NCBI GenBank assembly: GCA_013397455.1
Contig: VYZB01000057.1
Span: 2,778,646 to 2,842,645, forward strand
Source of the DNA: Crotophaga sulcirostris
Lineage: Eukaryota > Chordata > Aves > Cuculiformes > Crotophagidae
Length of the DNA: 64,000 bases
Direction of reading: 5' to 3'
In this document: positions 42,101 through 51,600 of the stretch, one piece after another
Position numbering within the stretch: position 1 is the first letter of the stretch
Layout of the letters: the number at the start of each line of letters is the position of its first letter
The notes under the pieces: model-generated
The model's input: the letters and a program-made list of their open reading frames with translations, nothing else
What the model was told of the DNA's origin: nothing
Database searches by the model: none
Made by a program: the position numbers and the translations under genes

Positions 42101-43810
42101 AAAATGCAGTATGTGTGAACAGAGTTTGGCTCAGGACTCAGCTTCAACTACTGCTGGGTAGCAAACAATTTCTTTATCACACAAGATTTTCAGAGTTTCA
42201 TCTTGCAATATCTTCCACCTCGCATGAGGGTGAATTAGAGACTTTTCAAAGAGGTTCAGGGGAAAGCAAAAAGAAATTCCATGGCTTGTTGATCAGGAGA
42301 GTTAAGCAAGAGACCATACATTAAGTTTCCATCATAATTGGAAATAGCAGCTAACTCTGGGATTTAGATAGCCCAAATGACTTTTTGGTTATTTGTAGTT
42401 CAAGTGGCCATTGTCTCCTTATTTCTTATTTTTAGCTGAAATTTAATGCTGAAGCTAGAGAAGCCTCTTTAATTTTTTTTTTTCTGCAGCTTCTGTATCT
42501 TTATCACAGAAATCTTTGCTTTGATCAAACAACAAAAATATATCTACCTTTTTTCATACGGTGTACATTTACAGTGTATTTTTTTCCTTTTTCATTTATG
42601 TCATTTTTTGCATCTCCTCCCTTGCACTTTCCAAGTTTCTCCTTTTGTGATCTGAAAATGCTGCTGAATACAGATGAGCCAATAGTTAGTCCAATCCCAG
42701 ACGGTCTTTTGTTCAGGTAATTACTCGGAACCGCAGCAGCTCTTAAGTGCCCTGACTTCCCTGACTGAGATTGACTGATTGAAAGATTAGGCAAGGCAGG
42801 CATTTATAGCCAGCCTGGTAAGAAGAAAGGAAAAATGTAGGCTTATTTAAATAAGAGTATTTTTTTCCTTTCTTCCTCTGGTCACTGTATCAAGGACGCA
42901 TCCTGAATGTTATCCAAAGTTATGTGTTTAGGTCGGAGCCAAGCTCCTTTGGTTGGAGCAGAAGTAAGCATCCCTCCAGCCACTCCTCAGTGGTGCTGGA
43001 GCCGTGCTGGTATCGCTCCTGCAGCAGGTATCACACCCTGCAGGAGGGCTAACTTCTTAAAGAAGAAATTCTGCTAAGTTTCTCAGAGAAAATAATGCAA
43101 TTCTCTTTACAATAAAGCCAGTGCTTTAGATTTAAACCTGATTTATTTGCCTTGGTTTCTCACCTGCGAAAGACATTTGCTGGTGTATACCTTATGACAC
43201 AACCCATTTAAAACAAATGAAACTGGCTTTGATACCTTTATCCCCATCTTATCAGTATGGCCAAAGCAGATTCTTGGTAAGTAATAGTAACATTTTGCAA
43301 AACAAACAACATAACCTTGTTTCTATATGGAAACAAATAAACTCATTGTAATCTCTGCTAAAATACATTTAATGATTCATATAAAAATGTTACCAACCTA
43401 TATCTAAGAGACACATTCATGAGAAAATACATAAAATCATATCCATAAAAATGAAAAAATATCCCAGAGCTCACCAATGAATCAGAGTAAATGTATTTAC
43501 AATAGTGCCAGTAGTAGTGGTTTTCAAAAGAAAATCTTGTTCTTAAGGAAACACTGAACAATGGAGAAATGATGCTGTGTGTTTGCCTCTTTTTTTTAAA
43601 GATTACAAGCTACAAAATGACTGTCATCTTTATGTGGTCTGGAATGGCTACTATTAGTTAGAACATTTAATGTAAACTGCAATATCATAGTCTTTTCTGA
43701 ACTATAGTTAGTATTACAGCTGTACAGCTCCAGGATCAAACACAGTGTAGAAGTTGGTCCCCCAGTGTAGACCAGTAGCAGAACTCTTGTCCTCTATGGG
43801 GACGACCCAT
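36116..43810. other. Unique noncoding stretch with GC-richer pockets
   Basis: No gene is supported. GC-richer pockets with a few CpG dinucleotides lie at 36.23-36.36 kb and 37.07-37.34 kb. A (CTC)n run lies at about 36981-36996 and short ATTAAT palindromes at 39637-39648. Three GCTATAT-type units occur at 39714-39731. Another GC-richer patch at 42.93-43.05 kb carries CTGCAG/CCTGCAGGA repeats. Frames of 60-92 codons are short, overlapping and motif-free. Confidence 0.55.
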
Positions 43811-43994
43811 ACTAAATGGAACAGGCTGCCCAGGGCAGTAGTGGAGTCACCATAACTGAAAGTGTTCAAAAAACATGTGGATGTGGCATTTTGGGTCATG
43901 GCTTAGTTGGTATAGTGGTGTTGGGCTGATGGTTGGACTTGATGGTCTTGGACATCTTTTCTGACCTTAATGATTCCATGATTCTATGATTCTA
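43811..43994 (+). mobile_element. CR1 LINE 3' end with terminal octamer repeats
   Basis: This is a 5'-truncated CR1 retrotransposon copy. Ordered matches to the avian CR1 3' end are AAATGGAACAGGCTGCCCAG near 43814, AGTAGTGGAGTCACCAT near 43837, GTGTTCAAAAAACATGTGGA near 43861, GGTTGGACTTGATGGTCTTG near 43931, and a tail of ATGATTCCATGATTCTATGA near 43969. The tail is the CR1 hallmark: short tandem units instead of poly(A). The preceding 50-60 bases may also belong to the element, but I cannot align them. It is better preserved than the copy at the window start, suggesting a younger insertion or a different subfamily. No coding capacity remains. Confidence 0.92.
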
Positions 43995-45105
43995 ATTTAT
44001 GTTTGGGAGGTGGGCCTTATATATGTGAGCAAGAGGGCAAACAATAAGGACACACAGAGGTCGCTGCTTTCTCTCACAGCTTAGACAGGGACCTTGGGGT
44101 GAGCAGCCCACAAAATTTAGCATCTTTCACAATTCATAGCCTGGGAGGTGCCGTTTGTGCCCTTTCTTGCATGGCAATTCACTGACTAGCAGAAACCCTT
44201 TGTGTTGTTAGTCCTGAGAAATATTTGCTTAAGAAACCATAGAGAAAAAAAATCCAGAAAAAATTTCAGTACAAAGCCTTTGTTATCTAATTGTGTTGTA
44301 TGGGGTTAAGTATTGAGTTCTGACATAAATAAGATCAGTCCTAAGATTTTTAAAACTGAATCATTATAATTTAATCTCTGGTCCTCAGACTACTAATGTC
44401 TGTGAAGCATATTCCCTTTAAATTAGTGAGAAGTACAGTAATGACCTTGATGTACAAACAGGCAAATATTCAGAATTAAATATTGCAGAGATAAAAAGAT
44501 AAAGAACACAGAAGACAAAAGTTCTAAGATTTATGTACTCAGATGATTCTATTATCTGTTTCAAGAGTTACCCAGCATGATTTATAATTTCTATTAAAAA
44601 TATCAAAACAGAACGTCTCGACTGTATCTACACAAGTGAAGATCCCTAAATCTTTGGGTTTTGTCATTCTGAGAAAAACAGTACATGTCTACCCGTGCAC
44701 TTCACATTCTAGTCTTTGCTCGAAACACAGCTTTAGCTACACTAACAAGGAGGAAATCAGCCTTTCTTGAATCCTTAATTTCCCGTGGAATTAAATGCCT
44801 CTTTCCCTTGAGAAAAATGTTGCAGCTTTCAGGTTGGATAATCCCTTCACTTTTCACTCTTTAACTATGTAAAAAAAATATCCATGCAATACTAGTCTTC
44901 ATTATCTTCTACAACTCTGTACTTTAAGCCTTATGCAAAGCACATCTGCTCTCTCAAGAGCAATTCACAGTAAGATTTTTTTACTTAAAGTAAAGGTGGT
45001 GTAAAAAGCAGCTCTGTTGAGATTAATAAATGGAAAACTTATCTAAAATTTCACTTCTAAAATCAGTTCACTAAGTATCCATTGTCTAAATGTGCTGCAA
45101 TTTGA
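43995..45105. other. AT-rich repeat-free noncoding sequence
   Basis: I see no gene, SINE, LINE or long simple repeat. The sequence is strongly AT-rich with few open frames longer than 60 codons on either strand. Confidence 0.6.
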
Positions 45106-45119
45106 TAATATGCATATTA
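45106..45119. repeat. Perfect 14-bp palindrome TAATATGCATATTA
   Basis: The 14 bases equal their own reverse complement. The centre ATATGCATAT presents an ATGCATAT octamer-like sequence on both strands, close to but not the same as the canonical POU octamer ATGCAAAT, flanked by TAAT cores. Such a sequence could bind POU or homeodomain proteins. In AT-rich DNA a palindrome this long can also arise by chance in 64 kb. Confidence 0.6.
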
Positions 45120-46071
45120 AATAAAAATTAATTCTTTGTCACTGGATATATTTTGAAAATGTTTTCACTTGATAGTCTCTAGAAACAACAGAATAAATTC
45201 CAAGGACTAATCCAACATCCCTGTTTGTTAGAATATTATCTTACTCTTTGAACAAAACTCAAGCAGGGCTAAATATAAAACATCTTTGCTACCAAACAGT
45301 GGAAAAGTTAACGTGCTAGAAAAAATTACACCATTTTTTGGATATTTTGTCCAAGATCTTCATTATCTAAAAAAGTTCTAGTTGTCTGGATATGTGAAAG
45401 TTTCCTAGTCTCTGCTGTGCTAGCTGAATATTGCAGATCTCTCCATAACAGTTCTCACTCCTTTTTTTTAAACCAATGCTGTTTCCTTAATCCAAATAAA
45501 GCATTAAAGGCTACATGGAATAACAAAGTTTGAAGGAAAAGTTGAAATCTGGTTTGGGCCAAAAATATCGATCAGGTTCTATAAGGAAGGATCAGAAGGG
45601 TCCCTATTTTCTCAACATGTTATCTGTCTGTATGTGTAGAGGTCTGGAGAGAAATGAGCAGGTACTCCTATGTCTGTCGGAATATCCTTAAGTTCATTAT
45701 GTGGTAAATCTACTCTGGTCTTGGACAAGGAAAATATCTACTAGGCTTAAATTGCTAATGGAATATATAAAGTAGAGATGGGGGAGTAGGTAGGATTTTT
45801 TACTCATGTGTCCTTTGCAGGAATAAAGCAGGATTCATTTTCTTACAGTGCTATTTAAAGCTGAAAGCCTGTTTTTCCAATTAGACATGTGTATCTGCAT
45901 TTGCAGTGTGCCACTGGCAAGGTAAATGGGATCAGCAGTAAGCGTTACTGAAAGCTGCAGCTAGCTGACAGTTGCAATTTTACAAAACTCCCTTTTTTTT
46001 TCCCCTCAGAGTCTATGCAGATATGAGTTTCAGCAATACTTGCCTCCAGCTTCTTTCAACTTTCTTTTTAA
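45120..46071. other. AT-rich repeat-free noncoding sequence
   Basis: No gene or transposable element is visible between the palindrome and the inverted-repeat cluster. An 8-base T run followed by CCCC lies at about 46000. Confidence 0.55.
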
Positions 46072-46119
46072 TTAAAAAGCTTAATTGGGAGTAATAAAAA
46101 TTCCAATTAAGCTTTTTAA
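46072..46119. repeat. Perfect 17-bp inverted repeat, 14-base loop
   Basis: TTAAAAAGCTTAATTGG at 46072-46088 pairs exactly with CCAATTAAGCTTTTTAA at 46103-46119. The loop is GAGTAATAAAAATT. After a single A-A mismatch the complementarity continues for about five more A/T pairs on each side, giving roughly 22 of 23 positions paired. The arms contain TAATTG/CAATTA homeodomain-type cores and AAGCTT. It does not look like a transposon end: there are no flanking duplications or internal coding. It could be a regulatory dyad, a hairpin in a transcript, or a palindrome of mutational origin. Confidence 0.9.
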
Positions 46120-46148
46120 ATAAAACCCAAAAGCTCAAAGTGGCTGCA

Positions 46149-46172
46149 GTTGCAGATAACTGTTACTGCAAC
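46149..46172. repeat. Imperfect palindrome GTTGCAG...CTGCAAC
   Basis: GTTGCAG at 46149-46155 and CTGCAAC at 46166-46172 are exact reverse complements. Between them TAAC (46157-46160) and GTTA (46162-46165) also pair around a single T. The only defect is one unpaired A at 46156. The element begins inside CAGTTG, an E-box/MYB-like hexamer. It lies 29 bases after the 17-bp inverted repeat. Confidence 0.8.
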
Positions 46173-46194
46173 CCATGACTAGCAATTCCATTTG

Positions 46195-46228
46195 AACAAA
46201 GCTTTTGTTTCACTACAATAAATATTGT
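46195..46228. promoter_or_regulatory. Two paired SOX-like inverted sites
   Basis: AACAAA (46195-46200) faces TTTGTT (46204-46209) across 3 bases, and ACAAT (46215-46219) faces ATTGT (46224-46228) across 4 bases. Inverted ACAAT/ATTGT pairs with 3-5 base spacing are known as dimer sites for SOXE-group HMG proteins (SOX8/9/10). The AACAAAG core is also shared with other SOX and TCF/LEF factors. The sequence shows the motif geometry directly. Binding and enhancer activity are inference. Confidence 0.4.
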
Positions 46229-49200
46229 GGTTTATGATTGTACCTCCACATCTTCCAAAAGTACTGTACCTTTAAGTCTCACAGAGCTGTTGTTTGCATG
46301 TGAAATATAAGCATCCTTGCAAATTTTGCTAAGTGTAGCACAGGGACTCAAGTCTCTGTAGGCTGTTATGCATATATGCCCCTCAGCATCACACCACGTG
46401 TTATATCTGTAAGCAGAAATGACAGCAGTAACAAGTTCTGATCAACCAGTTTCCCTGTCGATTCATATGATTTTGTAGGTAAGTGAGAAAAGAAAGCACC
46501 AAAATAAAAAAATGATTTTTCCAGCCAAACACCTTTAGTTTTATTCATTGTGCGTAATTATTTAGGCCAGCTTGGTGGCTTAATTTAATGTAACAATTTA
46601 TGCTCTTTGTGTACATGGCTTTTCTTCCTCAGAAAGGCAATGAGAAAGTGTGTGATTTAGATCTTGTATATCATGGTATCTGTCTTCAGGGGCTGTGCAT
46701 AGATGTAATGAAGGAGAAGTGTAAAAAAACATTAAAGTACTGTTGATGTTCCTTAGAGGAATCACTGAAATTTTTGCTGTTCTGCTTTTGGTGCAGACCT
46801 TCATGGAAAGTAGCACTTGTTTCCATTGTTATGTCAGCTGCATGAATAGGGCATGACCATGGTTAAAGCAGAGTAATTTTAAAATTTGCTGTATTATTAA
46901 TGGATTTCTTTTGCCAAGTTGAACCTAGCATTCACTTCCATATGGCCGGAGGTACCTATAGATCTAGAGAAGTCATTAAATAACAAAACCCCAGATAGAA
47001 AATAAAGAAGCAGCTGGCGAGGCTGAAGTTGTTAAAAAGTGAGAAACTTCAGAGTGCTAATTGGTGCTTACCTGTGCTGCACAGCAGCTCTGAGAGAAAT
47101 AAAGCCTGGACCATCACTGAATGGCACTAGTGGCCTAGCTGTGCTTCATTCGCAGCTCCAGGGGCACACGTACAGAGATGACAACAGGACCTCAGCCAGG
47201 AAGAAAAGAAGTCTTGCTATAATTTTACCAGCATTCATTGCAAATTCTAGGTTTTCAGTTTCTTCCAGCATAACCTACAAACACTGGCCTGGTCTGGTAG
47301 AAGTAGTGGCACTTAGTTCATGAGCTTGAAGTAGCGAAAAGAGGAGGAAATTTATGCAGTTCTGTGACTGTTTCCAGGTAATGCTCTATGATGGTTAATA
47401 AAATATTTCAAGTATCTCTGCAGTGCAGAAATCATCCTGTGTTGTCAGAGGATGGAGGCCAAGCAGTTTAACAGGAGTTTTAATTTATGTTTAACTGTGT
47501 TCTCCTGGGAAAATATCAGATTGAGTTGACCTTACTTAGAAATGTGGTCCCAGAAAAACCTCATGGCTTGGTGCTTGACTGTCCATTTTTTCCATCTTTA
47601 ATTCAGTTCAAAGTTAGGATGTTTTATGATGCTGACTATGCCTGAAATTCCCAAGACTGCTTCCCCAACAGCTTCATAAGAGTTTTCTTTTTTTTTTTTC
47701 ATTTATTATTGACTGATTCCTAGCTCTTGTTTTGAAAGCCTACTTGTGTTGGCTCCAGATACCACTGGCATTAGCTTCACAGGCTTTTCTCATCAGCTTG
47801 ATGGACCCAGGTGGCCTTGTCTTTCACTGCTGTTGTTGCTTTCATTTTCTCAGCCATCTGTTTCTGACAAGAATGAATTACAGTCCTGGTTTCCAAGAAG
47901 TACATTGATAGTTGTAGCTCAAATGATTACAGCAAAAAACCCCACACCCCAGGATGGCTTGAAAAGCAAAGCATTAATATAGAAAACAAATGCATGTAAA
48001 CAGTCACAGAACTTTCAAGAAAATAAAAATGCGAATCTTCTGCTCAGCTAGTGTTTAATTTATTAACAATGTTTGAACTTATTTAGTTATATGATGAAGA
48101 GGATTGGTTAGAGAGTGGCTCTATTGCAAGATAAAATGTATTTTTTCTCCCCAAATTAAAACCTTATTATAAACAATTAAACCAAGTTTTTGTACTTCTT
48201 GCCCCAGAATTTTGAAAACAAGAAATGTTTTGTCCAGGAACCCAAAACCCTTGGCTGTCATTAGAAAGGATCACTCTTCTACCCCAGTCTGTTTCACTGG
48301 AAAATTTTCTCCAACCCAACAGTGTAATAGTGTGGTAGTGTGAAATGAATAATGTGCTTCTTATAGATATATTGTCCTGTGTCACCAAGTTGCATTTCTG
48401 TCCGGCAAACATACATTTGCCATAGGTCAAGGGAATTGAGAGAGATTGTTTGTAGGTTAGGCTTGCTTGGCTAGTCCTCACTTCCTCTCAGTTGTGGTTT
48501 TATCTGCTGTATCTGGGCCCTAACAACTGTATTCAAGGAGAATTGGCAGCTTGAGTTACAAGAAAGTAGGAAAGATAGTTTCAAATATAGAATTTTCTTT
48601 TTCTTTTTCTTTTTTTTCCTGAACTTGCTTTGAAAACGTTTTCTGGAATAAATCACAATATCTAATAACTTAGTGAACCTTTAAGTGGACTTTTAAGAGT
48701 GTACCAAGGTCTTATTGCATCACGTTATCTACCATTTCAAATCCTCTTGAAGTTAGTTACAAAGAATAATAGCTATATGTTCAGTCTGAAGATTTCACTG
48801 ACTTTGGATTAACAGAAAGATTTCCGACTATCAGTGTTTAAGCTTCACCTCTCTGTCAGTCATTCCTGACAAGGCCAGAATAAGGTACTAATGGCGGTGA
48901 CTTTAGAGAGGGTGGTTTTCCATTAGTTTAAGCAGAATGTCAATTAAAAAGGAATTGAGATAAAGAACCAGCAACTAGATTAAGTTTACACTTCTTCACG
49001 GATGATAAGAAAAATCCATTTACAGGTTCTATTTCAGACTGAATATACTTCCTTCGGTAAAGGGCTCTTATATTATAGCTTAAAAAGTCTTCTGACAATT
49101 TCTGAAAAGATTTAATAACTATTGTGTCAAAAACGTGGAAGAATTTTTTTAACCACTGGAAATAATTATTTCTTACCTAAAATGAATATACTAAAATTAA

Positions 49201-51449
49201 TTTAAATTTAATTTCACACAATTTATTACAGAAAGTTATCATCTACCATCATTTCTTCTTCTCCTGTCTGACTGTTATTTGCATTCTCTAAAAACCGACA
49301 GAGCCCATTTAAAATGGGAAGAGAAATCTATCTTTCTGTGATCTCTGAGTGGGGGAGGACAGCCTGGGGCTGATTTCCAGTGAAGAAGTATGGGATGCTA
49401 TGGAAGGCTATGCGTGCTATTTTTTTACTCTTTCTATGGACCATTTGCAAGATTTTTAGCAAATTAAGCAAAGTTATGGACTCAGAATCTAGCAGACTGT
49501 GCAGGAGTGGGGCAGCAAAAACCAAAAAATTGGGCTTTGATAGGGCTTAAGGCAAAAGAGGGTCCTGTAGGGATTCCCTCTTCGTTATATCCTTGCTACT
49601 TCTATAGACAATCCTTGTCTTCAGGGTTCACATGAAAATTGTTTCTGGCAGACTTACATGGGTGTTTGTTACCCTGGACTCACATATTCAGTATTAATTT
49701 TCCCTTCATGCAGGCTAGAAATGTTTTCTCTTATGGAAACTGAGACTGTGATTTAATGTTACTGTGTTCAGAGCTGGGATAGTCAAATGGCTTTTACTTT
49801 GCCCAGAAGTCCAGACTAATCCAGAATAGACAAGTGTTTTGAGGGATGCTTCCCAGTGAGAAGTGCAGTATGGGCACACAGGGTAGGAAGGACAGATCAA
49901 TTTGAGATGGTTGAGCATGATCTGCAGGTTTTGTAAATGCCGACAGCAGACCCATAGTGCTTTTGCCTTAATCCACTTCTGCCCACTTTCAAAAGGCGGA
50001 TGAGTCAGGTTTGGGGTTTTTGAGGGGTTTTTTTCAGTAGCAAACCAGCTTTTAGGTTTGGTCCCTCTGCTATGAAATGGTGAAATACTAGTCAAAAAAA
50101 CCCTAAAACTTTCTATCACTAACAAAATAGCAGGTAGTTTCTCTTTTAGGTAACTAACAGGCAGCAAGACTCCCATCTAACCTAGAAGGGAAGAGAACTA
50201 CCATTCAGAGATGTACAAAACCAGGAGAGATACTGGCAAACTCTGATTCTCCTATGCTATTTATATTGGCTGACAGAATGAGTCACGTTATGCTACTTTT
50301 TAATAGCTTTCTCACCTTCCTGAAATGAATTACATGCTTGCAGAGCAGTGATGGTAAACTAGGATTCATAGCGATCATTATTAGCTTTGCAACATCCTTA
50401 ACATCAGTGTAGCTATTTGTATTCTGTACCCATGAATCAGCTGTAATATATTGTGATAAATAATCTGTCCAGAGGGACATCAGCGTTGCATCTGAAGTAC
50501 AGCCCAGACTAATCCTGTGAAATCTGCTTTGATGCAGTCTGTGAAGTTAGGTCTTGTTATATCTCTCTGAATCAGGGAGGTGGCTATTATCGGTTGTTTC
50601 CTCCTGATAAAGAAAAATATTGAGCAGCTTTTCCAGAAGTACTCAAGTGCATTGGTATTTCTGATTTAAAGCTGATATTCTAAGCAACAGTATGTGACAT
50701 CACTCTCTGTATTAGATACCTATATACCATTACATTAAAACCTCACCTAAAGCAAAAGAAATGTATTTGGCCATGATGGGGGGTATTCTTTTGAACACTA
50801 TATTCTAAGATCTCTCTGAGGCTTTGAAGGTTTCAGCTGAATCAATTTTCTGTCACCAGGCTATACAATAGATGCTGTTTCCATTACAAGAGATATGATA
50901 TTAAAAAAAGCCTGGGAAGTTGTGAGAGCTTGTGGCAGCACCAAGCTGACTCTTTAAGGCAACAGCCTGAAAGAACTGCAGGTTATAGAAAATAGCCCCA
51001 GAAGGCCCTCTGAGAGGTCACTGGCATAATCTGTATGCTGAGGCTTGATTAACATTGTCTGAATTATTTATTTAACCTTCTCTTATGAAGTTCCCAAAAC
51101 AGGGAGAGAAGACATGAATTAACACCCTTTCACCTACCAGTGAAATCCAGAAGTGGTAAAGGCTGAAAATCCTAATCTCATTGATGCTGACCACAGAGTA
51201 GGTACTTTTAGCTTTTCTCTGCTGTTGGATGGACCTGCAGATTTGTATAAAAGGGAACCACGCTTAGGGTGCATAAGAAATCCTTATCTTTCATTTATTA
51301 AAATTTCTGCTTTGCACTGGCAGGGTGGCTGTGTTTCAGTAGCACGAAGATCTGGGGTTGTTCTAAAAACCTCTATATCCAACCCAAAGCAAATGAGATT
51401 AACATCCCTATAGGGAGCAAGAAATACTCTGATGGGAACTAGTTGAGTA
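46229..51449. other. Unique noncoding stretch
   Basis: No gene is supported. A TTTTTC-unit pyrimidine tract lies at 48593-48619, and an ATTAATTTAAATTTAATT-like A/T run at about 49196-49213. The 153-codon minus-strand frame at 49715-50176 has no recognisable domain. The 104-codon minus frame at 48167-48481 is likewise motif-free. Confidence 0.55.
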
Positions 51450-51600
51450 ATTAAAGTAGTGTGTATTAGCGGGTGACTCTCCTGACTCTCTTTTCATGGC
51501 TCAGGGTTCTGTTTCTGACTCTGCTAGTGATCTTCATCCCTTTTTGCCCCAAGTGCCCCTTTGTTCCACTCTCATTCCATTTTCAATGTGTATACTGAGC
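51450..51600 (+). repeat. Possible MIR-type remnant (weak)
   Basis: CAGGGTTCTGTTTCTGACTC followed by TGCTAGTGATCTTCATCCC resembles a degenerate MIR core (GGGTTCTAGTCCCAGCTCTGC then CACT). The expected GTGTGACCTTGGGCAAG block is absent or badly decayed, so this is a tentative call. Confidence 0.25.

Noticed and set aside
49715..50176. 153-codon open frame, minus strand
   Set aside because: No family resemblance or exon boundaries are visible. It contains low-complexity patches such as the TTTGGGGTTTTTGAGGGG run on the plus strand.
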